From contig OY365806.1 of NCBI GenBank assembly GCA_959347315.1, forward strand, positions 57,371,097-57,435,096: a stretch of 64,000 nucleotides of DNA. Reading direction: 5' to 3'. Below are positions 9,033-22,600 of this stretch, in pieces. The position numbers were made by a program, and so were the translations under genes. Positions within the stretch are counted from its first letter, which is position 1. Each line of letters starts with the position of its first letter. Source of the DNA: Bimastos eiseni (Eukaryota > Annelida > Clitellata > Crassiclitellata > Lumbricidae). Under the pieces are notes generated by a model. That model saw nothing but the letters and a program-made list of their open reading frames with translations, ran no database searches and was not told the DNA's origin.

Positions 9033-9965
9033 CACTGTGTCCCATGAAAGGTGGACCCCTAAACGTTTGTCAGAAACTGCTTGAAGATTTAACTAATATC
9101 AATAACATTGCATGTGCAGTACCATACATCACTTTTGAATAAATCTGCAAAATTTGACTTAAATTGATCCAGACGTTGAATGACTTGGCATGGTAAAATT
9201 GAAAGTTTCCAATATGCGCCCTTGCTTTGTCATATACTGTCGACGCAATTATAGATGGAATGTCACTTATTTTGGTGCAAAAGATAAAGAAACGTGGCAT
9301 TTACGAAAGAAGATAAATTTTGGTTAATTATTGCGGCAAGAACAAGATTTTGGAGCAAAACGTTTTGTGATTGAACTTCCGAACAGAAGCTGGTGGCTGT
9401 TGCCTGTCATCTTTGAATAAATTGTTGAAGAAGATCGATGAAACCAGCACAGTGGACCGAAAACCTGGCAGTAGCAAAAACGCATGAGACAAGGGCCTCT
9501 GCACACCGAGAACGTGAGACCATTGTTCTGCTGTCCTGAAAGACACTCGACTTCATAGCCCCGCAGTTGTGGCTGCCGAACAGTCCAGACCTCGATCCAG
9601 TGACTATCAAATCAGGAGCGTATACCCTACTGCTGGAACGCGTTTATCGTTTCCGCATTCGTCAAACAGTGCCGTCTACATCTGCAATCCTGTGCACACA
9701 TGAACAAAGAGGCTATTTTGAACACAAGCTGTGGCTAAACTTCAGTTCCCTACGGCTGCTGTAGGATCCCCATATTAGAAACTTCCTCTTTCGGCGCTGC
9801 ATTTCAAATGTTCAAAAACTTGACAAAATCACTAACATTTCACAACGGAATTAGGATTTCGTGCTGATATGCCCACTAAAGTTCTGAAAATTTCAGTCAA
9901 ATACTACAAGCTCTGACAAAGTTATGACGCTTTTTGTTGGCATATACATTCATCGGGACACAGTG
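9033..9965 (+). mobile_element. Decayed, internally deleted mariner-like element
   Basis: Ends are imperfect inverted repeats (CACTGTGTCCCATGAA at left, TTCATCGGGACACAGTG at right), each flanked by TA (9031-9032 and 9966-9967), the Tc1/mariner target. Inside, translated fragments parallel the intact transposase at 25944-27038. They include a LLKKIDE...RKPGS segment from the DNA-binding half (near 9425-9475) and AHRERETIVLLS, a stop, then LWLPNSPDLDPV near 9500-9605. The middle of the transposase, including the first catalytic region, is missing, and several stops interrupt the rest. It is a fossil. Confidence 0.8.
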
Positions 9966-10918
9966 TATCTATAAATGTGCACTAATAAAACCTATTCAAC
10001 TAATAAGGTGTCTAGTAGGCCTCAGTCAGAGATCTTTAGTCAATGGATCCTCTGACCATACTTATGAGGTGTTTCCATGCAGTCATATAACAACAAACAT
10101 GTGTGTCTTTTTCACCTCTCTCTCTGTCTGTCTCTCTCTCTCTCTCCCTCCCCCCCCCCGTGAACTCTGCCAAATGTAGCTCTTCTTTCCAGGTCCTTCT
10201 GCTGTATTGAGGTTGATATTCAGTGATGTCAGATGCTTTCCATAACTCAAGTCCATGAAGTCCAAGGTCAATCAAGAGCTATTCTCCAATATTTTGGGAC
10301 TTGCTCGTTCCAGTCCATAAGGCTTTCCAGTTACCCTCATCTTCAGGAGTACATGACATGTGACATTCCACACAAATTGGATTCTGTGGCAAGATACTGA
10401 TATGGTAAATGTATCAAGCATCATATTCATAGCCTGTGTAGCAAAAAAATATGTTGTTTTAAGGTTCTTCCAAGTCAGATTCACACCAAAATTTTAGACT
10501 TTTGCTGTGTCAACCGGTGTATCTCGGTTCCCAGTGCACATGAGAAACAACTTTGAAATACCAAATTAAAGCTAGGTGAATGATCTATATGGTGAAGGCA
10601 TTTCTAAATAGCTATCTTGAGCAACGAAAAAATTTGAACAACAGTAACTCAGTAACCTGTGGTAGAAAAATAGAAATTGACAGATGGAGTCGAGTAGTTG
10701 CCTTTGTAAAGAGGAACAATAAAATTCAGTTTACATATGGCCTCTGAAAACCGACATGTGTGCAGCAAGGCATTTGAAGGTTCCACCTACTCCATCACAT
10801 GGCCCTTGTCATGAGATAAAGCAAAAAGTACCATTCCACCTACTCAAATGCATGGATCCTTGCTACAAGATGTAGCATCTAGTCCAATGCAAACAGCCTT
10901 ACTTGCCATGAGAACTTG
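9966..10918. other. Intergenic, no gene seen
   Basis: Contains a CT-rich simple repeat at about 10115-10160 (mostly TCTC, then a C run). No coding potential that I can support. Confidence 0.5.
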
Positions 10919-11721
10919 CAGGGCTGTTAACAATACTGGAAAAAAGTATTGCAATACCAATACCAATACTTTTTCTTAAAAGTATTGCAATACCAATACC
11001 AATACTTTCACCAATACTTTTGGATGAGCAAATTTTCTGTTTATTCACACAAAACTTGCTAAAGAAAAAGGAGTAGGCTATAATTGCAATGTTAATTTTA
11101 CATACAATAAACAGTATAATTACAATTATTATTTTCACATATCAGAGATCAGTATAATTATAAAAATAATTTTTACATAATGACCCTGGGCAAGTTGTTT
11201 GTGCACAGTGCCTCTGTCACCAAGCAGTAAGCGGGGATGCAAACGGCAAGTCCTGCGATATCACTGGCCCCGTGTCCAGGATCTTGGGATTCGTCCATTG
11301 CCGGCTCAAGGAGATGAGCACCTCTTCAACGTTTCGTATGGAATATAGGTTGGCTCTAGTACTCAAGGATGTGCACAGAGGGGAAAACACTATAATTATA
11401 TCCGATTGTTTCCCTATTTATAGATTCCTTCCATTCCGCCATGGATTGTAGATTGCAACAAGAGACAATTTTTGAGCGTGATGATTTATTGCTCACCGTT
11501 TTCTTAATCGGAAATATTTCAAGTGGAAGAGAAATATTATAACTTTTTTATTATGTTGAGAAAAAAGTATTGGTATCGCATATTGATGACTGGCTAAAAA
11601 AGTATCGCGATACACACGCAATACCGACCAAATAAAACTATCGCGATACACACTGCGATACTGCAAAAAGATCGCCGATACCAAAGTATCGCGATACTTT
11701 ATCGCGATATTAACAGCCCTG
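10919..11721. mobile_element. hAT-like non-autonomous DNA transposon
   Basis: 803 bp bounded by the 12-bp inverted repeat CAGGGCTGTTAA / TTAACAGCCCTG, a hAT-type terminus. ATGAGAAC just before the left end (after a 2-3 base gap) and ATGAGAAG just after the right end resemble an 8-bp target duplication with one mismatch. Both subterminal regions carry short palindromes: GTATTGCAATAC at the left and GTATCGCGATAC at the right, several copies each. No transposase frame is present. Confidence 0.72.
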
Positions 11722-13145
11722 ATGAGAAGTAACAAAAGTTCTGTTCTATCTACTCCAACTCATGGACCCTTGCCAAGAGATGTGGCAAGAGCGCCAGTCT
11801 GCAGTCCTGCCAAAAAATCAAGTTCATGGCAGCACAAATTGGCGAAGTCTTTTAGATTCTGATATTGTGCAGCACAGTTGCCTGAGAAGCAGATATGTGA
11901 CTTGTCAATGTATTAGGTAACAAATTTTATGATCAATTTCTTACATTGTTAAACTGCTACCATGTCAAGTGTGTTGCTTTCCAAAATTACAAAAAAACAC
12001 TGACATGATGCAGTGAACTAACCCTGTCATCACTTTCCACTTTATAATAGCAAACAAATGGCTAAATTTCAGGACATCATCTTATTTTGAAAACTTTAAG
12101 CACAGTCCATTTAAAATCTGCTTAAAATGTGTGATATGAGCTCATGCATCTCTGCTCAGCTGAACCTTGAGAACAGAACAATAATTAAATTGCAATAAAT
12201 AGTAAACTGTGGATACCGATGATATTCAATAATCACCAGTTATGATCATTCTTAATTTAAACCAAGAAAGTTCCTCATAGACAGAATACTTACAGACTGG
12301 ATTGGAATCAACACACTCCGAAGCTAAATTTCGAGGCAGAGACAACACGCCATGAGCCAGATTCTCATGTACAACCAACACTGGATCCCCACTCTACAAA
12401 AGTACAAATAACAATAATTCTGTTGCCTCTTTCCACTTACAATCCATTGCTTTACAGCTGACACTTTAAATTCTGTACATTACATGATTTAGCCATTAAT
12501 TGTAGCTGAACATTTTTAAAGTGCCGCTCAAAATCAGCGGCGCTCCCAACCAAAGTTGGCGGCTAGGTGGTAAATAGGAAGGGCTTCAAGCGCTTCCACA
12601 ACTGACATGGGGAGAGAACAAGGAGCTCTGCCCAAAGGTAGAGGGGAGACTGTATCAATTGGAGCAGCCTACATAAGCAAAGCTCCTTGTTTGAGCCTTA
12701 GCAGTGTGCATGAATAAAAATTGCATGGACATGAGAACAGCCCAGGATAACATCAGAGACAGCTAGAAATGGAGACATTGTGTAAAAACCTCGTCGTCGG
12801 CACACAACTGACGGAAGAGAAAGAGAGAGTGCATGCATGAAGGCACTCTGGTACAGAGAGCCAAAAAGAATTCTGGGGCAGCCAGATAGCCATGGTGGAT
12901 GGAATCTGGAAAAAAAGCTGCAAAAGAGGCAATACAGAAGAGCATGAATCAATGTATGATTGAGGAATTAATAAAAACTGCTTTTAGTTTTGAATGAAAG
13001 ACCTGTACAAAGATTACAAGAGGTGAAGTATTGAAAAGTGTGAAGTCCTGAAGGGTTAAATATCAGCTCTCTAATGCTGGTTGGAATTTATTCCACATGG
13101 GTGGCACAGCTTGAGCTACAAAGTCATTTCCAAATTTTATCAATG
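11722..13145. other. Intergenic, no gene seen
   Basis: No supported gene. A short inverted pair (GCCGCTCAAAATCAGCGGC, about 12523-12541) is the only local structure that stands out. Confidence 0.45.
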
Positions 13146-13610
13146 GTTTGAGACTATCGGATGAAAAGGACACGGAAAAACTGGAGAAAGTGCAAAGAAG
13201 AGCTGCAAAAATGATTTGGGGACACAAAGATTTTAGCTATGAAGAAAGGGGAAGAGGTTTGGACTAACAACATTGGAGAAAAAGAGGATTAGAGGAGATC
13301 TAATTGAAGTTTACAAGGTTAACACTGGAAAGGAATCACTACAGAGGAAATTAGCACCAAACCAGGCAACTCAAGGTATAAATAATTTTAAAAGCCAATA
13401 AGAACATTAGGGCAGAAATTCTTCAGTGCAAGAGTTATAAACTTGTAGAATGGCTTGGCTAGCAGTACTCTCTCAGTGGACACTGTCATGTCAAGAGAAA
13501 GCTAGGGCCCTAGGGGAAATAGGCCATTAAGCACTCAATAACTTTTGCAGTGGTTCAAACACAGACTGTATGTCTTCTGAACAACTTAAAACCTCCTTAT
13601 TATGTTAAGA
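13146..13610 (+). mobile_element. LINE reverse-transcriptase 3' fragment, broken
   Basis: Translating in shifting frames gives the conserved C-terminal stretch of non-LTR retrotransposon ORF2: EKLEKVQRRAAKMIWG, then HKDFSYEER, then TTLEKRRIRGDLIEVYKV. A frameshift falls near 13260 and stops follow, so it is a dead 5'-truncated copy. Such ends are common for CR1/Jockey-type LINEs; the exact clade is not assigned. Confidence 0.72.
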
Positions 13611-15877
13611 ATTGTATAATTTCGCTATAATAATCAATGACAATTATTTTAAAAACCTAATGATAGAGATAGCAGGAGGACACACTCGGATTTGGGATTG
13701 GCATTGTGCAGCATTTCTACATCAGAAGAAAAATTCCTTAACTCAGCAGTCACAACTCAATTTAAATCTCAATTTAAATCTCAAGTTAAATCTCAATTAT
13801 TACTATTAATTTCTAGTATCATTATTACTATTATTGTCATTATTATTATATTTGCTATTTCTGTACTTAAAAAGCCAACACCTAATGACAAAGCAAAAGC
13901 TCCTTGTTTGGGCAATAAAGGAATTCTTACAAACTATTACATACTTGCTGTCTTAGTTAGGAACAGCTTTAACCTGCATCCAGCATTACACAGTATATAC
14001 TGTACCAATTGGCAGTCTTGTTTATACCATAGTGTTTTAGTAAAATAATGTTTTTTTAAGAATAACTGGTATACTAGTACCAAACTAAAGAATTAATTAT
14101 CAGTCCTGTACAGAAACCTTATATTTGGCGAAGTTCTTAACAGGTAGAGCTTGCTGTTGGCTTCTGAAATAATGTTTTCCATATTGCTCCATATAATGGT
14201 CAAACTCAGCAGTTGTATTTATCATAGTTGCATTCAAAAAAGTACTTGACAGAGGAACTAAAAACACAATTCACAGTAAATTATAACATGGAGTAGCCAA
14301 ACTTTGACAACTAAATGAAAATGAACCACTTGACATATTCCAGCATATTTATGATGCCAATGATGATTATCAAGACAATACTAATGCTAGACTTTGCTGC
14401 TAACCTATTCCTATTGATAGACAAAGGATGTTTTGATTGAATATTGTTAGCCCTGCAATCCTACATTAATATCAAACTTTACTTAATGAGCTCATGCCCC
14501 TTACTTCTGAACCCAAATAAATAAATACTAAATATTTCTTAGATTTTCATGTAGCGCCCTGATGCACTGCGCCTGAACGCTTAAACAAGGCAACTTCCAC
14601 CAAAGCACTTCTTATTTCAGCCAGATATTGGCAGTGGCATCTACCAAAACCAAGGATGTATGAGAGAATGGTTACCAGAAGTGTTTTTTTTAATATGTAT
14701 TAATTTACCGTTCCTAATGACTACTGAATTAGTCTCTTATAATATATAAATTGTGAAATTGGGTTAATTTTCCAATTCTAGGTATGGGGGTAAAGATAGG
14801 CAACAACATGAAATGCAAGACTGTTAAACTAAGTGAGGAATCCAATAGGGCATAACCGAGTAGACAATTTCTACCGAGTACCAAATCCGAGTATTTGGAT
14901 GCACTATTTGCTGGATTCGGGTACGAACCGAATAGTAGTGGCAACTCTGGCCCGACGAGCACCGTTCCTCAGGCAAAGCTTAAAATTTTTGACTTTCGTC
15001 ACTTTCACCGTATCGTGTGATGAAAAATTAGCAAAGCAGATGTTTGTGCCTGTCATAATTACTACTATGGCTTAAAATGTTTAATTTTCGTTTTTAGATT
15101 GTAAAATGTTTAAGAAAAAATTATATTAGCAAAAAAACATTAATTTTTAACTATTTGTGTGTGTAATATTTGCCGAGGCGAATACTTCCGAATAGTCAAA
15201 AAACGGGATATTCGGCCGAGGCTGATGTCCGAGATGATTTCCGGTTATACCCTAGAATCCAATAAAAAAAACTTGAACCTCCTCATTATGCCACTTTTGG
15301 AATCATTAGCAAAGACCTTGCAAGAGCTAAAGCTAAAATAATAACGGAATCCTTGAGAAGCAGAAAACAGTCCAAATTACCAAAACACATCCTTTCAAAA
15401 CCTGTAGGCCCTATATTTCTAAATAATTCAAAGAATAATTGCTCATGATATAAATGAAACATTCTCTAGACTTACAATTGTCAACAACGATGCACAAGAA
15501 TCCTGGCTGAGAAAGTTTGGAGATATTTGGTGAGTTGTTGATGAAAATAATACTGTGCTGCACACAGGTATCCTTGGTTGACCTTACACAACACAAAGAA
15601 TGACATCAATTACCACAGAGAGTATCTAGGATGTCGGCATGGAAGAAAAATTCCAAAATCTGTCTTGGTGGGGATTAGAATCCCTGCTCTTATGACTGAC
15701 AGCTCAATATTCTGACTAGCATGCACCCAAACTAAAACGAAAGTACCAAAAAAATGTGTAACGAAAACAAACACATATCAACTCCACAAATCTGTTTACT
15801 GAAAAGCAATGCCTACAGTGGATCCGATTTAATTACATAGGCATAGCACATTTTTAACATCATATATCTGTACATAG
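13611..15877. other. Intergenic with possible degenerate repeats
   Basis: No supported gene. Around 13755-13795 there is a short tandem of CAATTTAAAT/CTCAA units. 14830-15240 contains scattered CCGAGTA/CGAATA/TATTCGG words that could be a decayed hAT element. On the minus strand about 15640-15725 looks like a tRNA-type SINE head (box B-like GGATTCTAATCCC). None is firm. Confidence 0.35.
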
Positions 15878-16315
15878 ATGTATCTAAAAGTCAGTAGCAG
15901 CATGGGCATCACACTTGATTCCTCCCTCACGTTCATGGAACACATATCTAACCTGACCCGCTCCTGCTGCTTTCAACAGACGATGGCTCCGAATTTCCCT
16001 CTGAGCGTCTTCGTCTTTTTGTTCCTAGGACAAACACTGCCTAGGCACCACAACATGCATTTGTTGTTGTGAGTCCATCCATCTGAAATGACCTTCCATC
16101 ACTAAGGGCTAAACTAATGAATGACTGGTTATCACTTTTTAGTCCTTTAATGGCTAGCATTATTGACTCTGCCTTACCTTTTACTATGCGCTGGTCGTTA
16201 AGGGGATAAAGGCTTTCTTTTCCAGGCGGTTTCCATGCTAAAAGCGTCTCTGAAAGCATATACTACAGTTGTTCTGCGAGAGGCGCTATATAATCTAAAG
16301 ATACGATACAATACT
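15878..16315 (+). mobile_element. LINE ORF2 3' fragment and tail
   Basis: The translation SMGITLDSSLTFMEHISNLTRSC matches the conserved LGVxLDxxLSFxxHI stretch of non-LTR reverse transcriptases. Diverged remnants follow, then a 3' tail AGGCGCTATATAATCTAAAG and a short GATAC repeat. Stops and frameshifts show it is inactive. Confidence 0.68.
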
Positions 16316-17641
16316 TAAAAGTCATCAGATTTATGGAAAATCAATGATTATAAACTTAGACATGAATGACTGATGAATTCAGACAATTCAAAGAAACAAT
16401 CCTAACAACAAGTAGACTGTAATTTCAAAAATACTATTAACAGTGGCATAGATAGTTTTCACTTAATAACAACCATTTTTCAACACATACACAAAAAATA
16501 CTAACGGATTATGATAATTGGTACAACTGGAAAATGCCTCTCGATCAATTAGTGAGCAGTCCGGATCACAGCAGCAATTGACATCACATGAACCTCCATT
16601 CAGATCACATGTACAGAAGATGACATCAGCTAAAACAAGATGTTTAGAAATGAACAAACTCAGTGCATTATGTTAACATTATATGTATCATGCATACTTA
16701 TACATAAATAAGGCTGCATGTTTATAATGTGCACAAACATGTCTCAATGTATGTTGATGTAGATGCGTATGTGTGTTTGCTAACTGATACCAACGTTTGG
16801 TAATATAATAATACTCTATGCATGCATGCACAATCATTTATACACATAACACATCTCATATTGGAAGTAACAGGGCTTTTTAACCTTGACTTCAGGTCAA
16901 AGTGAAAAGGTAGTTGAGAGGGTAGAATGACCCATAGTAGGATATGGGGCCTATGTAGGCATAATTCAAACAAAACCTCCTAAACGGCCCAAACACAGTT
17001 CAATTATCAACTGATCAACTGTTGGTATATGTGTTTCCCAAATGCTTGAGAGTGCAGACAATAATAAGTTTAGGCCTTGATTAATGATGAAACAAATACC
17101 AATGACATATGAATTCATTGCAAGCTAGAATATAGGCCTATATTAGAAACTCAATTAATTTTATAAAGTGACCCATATATTAGAAAATTGGGACAGAAAA
17201 TTTGTTCACGCTGAAAGGATTTGGGTGGATCTCAACTCAGTTGAGAGATTCTTTGTCATCTATCTTTCTCTTGGTCTGACACTTGGCGGCTCTACAAAAC
17301 GGCCAATGCCCACCAACTGAATCAGTGACCGGGCCCCCGAGTGGTCACTCCAAATTTTTTACACTCTCAGACTTGAAGAAACCAGACATCAAACTGCCAC
17401 TGGTCCTACAATGCCTATCGTTATTCCCTAGATCACCAATATTATTATAAAATATCTGAAGTTGCCTAATTTATTGGAGGTTAAGAACTCTCATCAATGG
17501 TGGTGGTTCTTAGTAGTAGCCATGGCCAGTCGGAACAAAAGCTGGTCAACGACTCAACGTCGTGTTGGTCGGTTTACTCCTATAACTTAAGACCTGAAAA
17601 ACCTGGTGCCAAAAAGATATCATCCGATGCATGGAACCTAC
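16316..17641. other. Intergenic, no gene seen
   Basis: AT-rich sequence without supported coding frames, RNA genes or clear element ends. Confidence 0.45.
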
Positions 17642-17649
17642 GGCACTAT

Positions 17650-18566
17650 CAGAGGCGTGTTTAAAGAAAGCGGGGCCCTAGGTGCAAACATTTTTGGGGC
17701 CCTTCTGATTTGTACATTGAGTCTGAAAGGGTCGTCTATAAATGATGTCACGCACCTGTGTATTGGATGTGTAATAGGCTAATCTGTATGAAAAATTTTC
17801 ATTCATACGGGAGCCCCTGAGGTGTTATTTTGTATGAAATTTTGTATTCAGTTGGGAACCTCTGAGATGCTATATTGTATGAAATGTTTTCATTTCTTTT
17901 GGGACCCTAAAGGACGTTTGTTTGTATTTTATGTTTTCATTCATTTGGGGACCCTGAGATGTGATTTTGTATAAAATGTGTTGATTCATTTGGGGGCCGC
18001 TGCGAAATTATTTTATATGAAATTTTTAATTCGGTTGGGCCCCTGAGATTTTATATTGTATTAAATGTTTTCATTAATTTGTGGGCTCTTGGGTTGTCAT
18101 TTTGTCATTTTGTATTTTACGTTTTCATTCAATTCAGTGCCCCTCAGATGCTAATTGGTATGAAATGTGTTGCTTCACTTGGGGGCCCCTGATATGTTAT
18201 TTCGTATTTAATATTTTCATTCATTTGGAGGTCCTGAGATGTTATTTTGTATGAAATCTTTTCATTCATTTGGAGGTCCTGAGATGTTATTTTGTATGAA
18301 ATCTTTTCATTCATTTGGGGGCCCCTGAGATGTTATTTTGTATTTAATGTATAATATCATTTGGGGCTCCCGAAATGTTACGTTGTATTTAATGTTTTTA
18401 TTCATTTGGGGGCACCTGAGATGTTATTTTGTATGAAATGTTTTAATTCGTTTGGGGCTCCCTGCAGATGTTATTTTGTTACTGATGTGTTCATCATTTG
18501 GGGGCTCCCTGAGATCTGGGGGCCCTAGGCGAGCGCCTAGTACGCCTATAGGTAAACGCGCCACTG
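17650..18566. mobile_element. Non-autonomous hAT element carrying a 45-bp satellite
   Basis: 917 bp. The ends are CAGAGGCGTGTTTA (left) and TAAACGCGCCACTG (right), inverted with two mismatches, of hAT CAGNGGCG type. The flanks are an exact 8-bp target duplication GGCACTAT at 17642-17649 and 18567-18574. No transposase is present. The interior is mostly a degenerate tandem repeat of period 45, measured between GGAGGTCCTGAGATG at 18227 and 18272, running from about 17780 to 18510. Confidence 0.88.
17780..18510. repeat. 45-bp satellite inside the hAT element
   Basis: About 15 diverged copies sharing words TTTTGTATGAAATG, TTTTCATTCATTTGG and GGGCCCCTGAGATG. Two adjacent copies near 18227-18316 are nearly identical while others have drifted, which suggests both old and recent expansion. 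Confidence 0.8.
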
Positions 18567-18574
18567 GGCACTAT

Positions 18575-19200
18575 CGACCTGTCGCTATTGACTTCTGCTG
18601 AAATTTATGTAAAATTAATGAGAGCCAAATAAGAAAGCCTGTAAAATTAATCGCTGGACCGAATCCGGCGGCTTACCGTCGTTTGCATATGTTGTACTCT
18701 TCAGGATAAGCAGGCATACGACGAAAACTTCAATCAAACATACTATACATCGAGCAACCCAGACGCCATTCGTCTGCTTCGCCATCTTTATGCTTCGTGC
18801 GCTTCTAACTTCCTAGTTTAATATATTTAGCGCCTGTACCAACTACCCTTGTAAGTCGTAGCATGGTCTACGCCTATAATTATTGTAAGTTCGCGATAGT
18901 CCATGGAAATGAGCCGACTACATTGACGCGATATATACAAGACGCTTAACACAACTCTCGTTTATGTTAACCATATTTCTTTGTTGTAGTGACACATCAA
19001 AAACTAGATGGACTGGTCATTGGTCAACTGACTTGGCGATGACCCAGGGCACCCAATGATTGAATTGTTGGGTTGGGAGGGTTCAACATCCCCAGTTCAT
19101 TTTTAAACCCCACCAGTTAATTCTCAAAAATTACTTTTTGGTCAAGCTTTAAATACCCTTTAGTAAATTAGACAAATTCAGATATTTTATAATAATATTG
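18575..19200. other. Intergenic, no gene seen
   Basis: Nothing supportable apart from the target duplication at its left edge. Confidence 0.45.
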
Positions 19201-19600
19201 GTGTTATAATACCAGTTTCGGGTTCGTGAAAAGATCTGGTCAAGATATCTGGGCACATGTGAAATGAAGGAAGTTTTTAAGTCTAGTCTCAAAACCCATT
19301 TATTTTCTGTTTATTATGACTGGTGACGCAGTTTATGTAACGTGCCATAAAGTAAGACTCTGTTTTCTTAAGGTGAGCTATAAATGCTAGATGTATTGTA
19401 TAATCATTGCAGTTATTAAACACTGTTTAAATTCTGCTTTCTTCACTGAAATATTGCATGGATATAAAAGAATTTGTAATAACATTAAAATCACAGCTGA
19501 TGAACTGTTCTTAAAGTATCCTTTGACTGTCATTGATTTTTAAGTGCCCATTTCTTTGGTTGTGCTATAGGGCTATATAAATCATATTATTATTAAGTTG
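19201..19600 (+). mobile_element. LINE 3' end with TTA-type tail
   Basis: A short peptide EVFKSSLKTHLF, typical of the last residues of CR1/L2-like ORF2 proteins, is followed by about 250 bp of 3' UTR. It ends GTGCTATAGGGCTATATAAATCATATTATTATT, described here as a GCTATATAAAT motif plus a short TTA tandem tail. 5' truncated. Confidence 0.6.
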
Positions 19601-22600
19601 TTTACTCTACACTGCCTCGAACAATAACCTGCAGTGGCATTAGGACACATCTTACTGTTCTTGCCAAATCATTAGAAAACTTAGCATGGTATTCTGCTGT
19701 TACATATATTCAATGCTCCACTTCTTTAGCAAAAATTAAATTGCAAATCTTTCTGAAGTGTGGAAAACTGTTTGATGCTTTTATAACAAATTACCAAGAC
19801 AATAGTGAGCAAATGAACAAGTGAAAGTTGTGAAGGACTCTGATAAAACAGTATACAATATATATACATACATATATATATTAGTCAATCATGTAAGCTA
19901 TCAGTAACAGGTCCAACTAGAAATGAGATGAATTTATTTCAGTCACATTGGATCTTCACAACTACATAAATTATTAATTTGAATGGAGTACAACTTGTAA
20001 GTACATTATTTGTGTACTGTTCACCTTGACATATTCATCGCAGACAACTTCGTTCTAAATTCTCTCAGTGCAGAAGATAGGTTTTGTTTGTCATAATTGT
20101 TTTACAAACAGATTTCTTAAAAATAGTAGTCTGCTAACAGTTTTAATGGCCATTCTCAATCAGATGATGGAATTAAACCCTCTTATCGCACAAGTGTCAA
20201 AAGTTCAGCTCATGGGCCATTTCTTGTCCACTGACAATGTATTTTCTAGCATGTGAAGTCTTGCCTAAAGACTAATAAAAGTTCAAATTTGTCATTTTTC
20301 ACTGAATTGTGAATCAAAAAGCAAGTCTAAATCCTCACATCGCTAGAGGTTTCAATAATGACTTTGGTACCCTGGCCCGCCACATGATGAAAAATATTGC
20401 CACTGGTCTGCTATCAAATAAACCTTGACAATCCTGTCTTAATAAATAAAGTCAGAAGATTGGTTAAACATTTGTTTACTATATATACAGACAACATGAA
20501 CACAATCATATATAATTTTATATCATGAGAAAGTTGTTAGAATTATATCGTGGAAATTCTTCCAATTAGCACTGAACAACAAAGCTATCATAAAGATGAT
20601 TCCAAAACCTCATTAAATGTTATGTTGCCTATAAGTCAGGTAGTGCTAAACCGTCTATAAGAGGCATAAGAATGATTTCATACAAAAACATGCTATTCTG
20701 AATATGTATAACATCACTTTGTATTTCAGCATTGACTTGAAACATAGCTTTAGAGTAGGATTATATTCTGCTGTGACCTAAATTGTTAGAATCTGCCTCA
20801 CAAAAAGACTGAATAAAACAATTTAAGTACTTTTCATACACAAATAAACATTTTTTTTCAGTCAAGCATGCTGTTTACTGTAAAAAAAATCAAAACAATG
20901 ATCAGGTTTATTATTTCACTTTTACTTCAAATGGCTTATAATTCAAAACAAATCTAAAAACTTGGATAGCTTTATTTCCATGTCAAAACAAACAAAATTC
21001 AGCAGAAGCCCAGATAACATTATAATAAACCAAAACATAGATACAGAGGTGAGTATTGGAGATTAAGATATTAACTAGAACAAAGATAGAGCTGTTGATC
21101 CAACCCATGCATGCATCTGGTCTTTATGGACCTCTAAAAATTTTTAGTATCAAATGTGTAAACAAGTGCATCTCGAGTAACAGAAGAAACAAACAAAACC
21201 TGAATTTAAGTCACTATCTTTATTTTATAGCATAATGTTATTTTGTTGGCAGATGGCCGGCCTGTCATGTCCCTCACTATATAGTCCTCACAATAAGTCG
21301 ACAGACAATGACACATTCTAGAATTGCATCTGCTACATGACACCAGAAGAACAGGAGTTGTAAAATCTTTGTTAAAGCAAGCATTTGAAAACCTTAAGTT
21401 CTGGGCTAGAACGATAGCCTTTCATGAATTTCAAGGAACAACCATTTAATTTCAGACCCAAATGATATTATAGAACTGATGGGATGAAATGAACTGAACC
21501 AGTCAACAGGGAAACAAATGAGTATGAAAATTTGCTTCAACCCAAAATAAATTGCAAGCAGCCCATTGACTGGACCTTAGAGAACCAGCACAGTCGATGA
21601 GATCTCACTACTCACTTAAAATTTTGACCGAAGTGAGGTTGATACATGCACAAAAACTCACCCAACTACTGTTTAACGAGAAACAAGCAGTCTAGCACGA
21701 TCAGTCACGACTTCAGATTCAACTCCATGCAAGCAAATAAAATTCATGACGTCCATTTTTTGCTTCATTAATTATAATTTAGCTCAAACAAGTAAGTAAG
21801 ACCAGCAGAAAAGACACCATTTGTCATTGTCTAGAAAAAAGGCACAAAGCATTAACATATATATTTTGTTTTTTGCATATTGATGTCACGTACAATACAT
21901 GTAGTTTTTTCTTCTGCAATAGGGCTAAATTTCATTATTCAATACACAAATTGGAATTTTCAATTGTGATTCCAGATAATTGACATTATGCATTATATAA
22001 AAGGTGAAAAAATTTCTGACATATTCTTACTGACTTTCTAAATGTATGTTGTGGAAAATGATTAAAATAACTGTCAATTTCCAGTAGATTATCTCTTTCA
22101 TTGGCCAAGATCAAACACGTTTTCTAATTAAAAACTGCAATCTGGTTTTATTAACTTGACTATCATGTCTATTCTCAAAACTTGTCATCATTACAACCAG
22201 GACCTGAACTGGGAACAAATGCACGTTGTCCAAACAATAGTATATTATTATTAATAATAATATTATTATTATACAATATTAACATTATTAGAAAGAGTGA
22301 CAATTTCTGTGAGTTAATTCGTGAAAACAAAGTTTGAAGGAAGAGTATGAAGGATTGACAGAAATAGCAACATCACTTAACGCGACGCTCTATAAATCTC
22401 AGACTACGACACGATCTCCGACCTGTGTTTAGCACAAACAGAAGTCAACACAATAAAGGACACCTAAAACAGATGAATGCAAATCATTAAGGACAATAGA
22501 TCCATTCTTAATAAAACATTCACTGGCAGATGATTTGATAATGCTCCAGATGCTAAACAAATTATGTATAATGAAACATTTATGAAATCCTTACTTCTTG

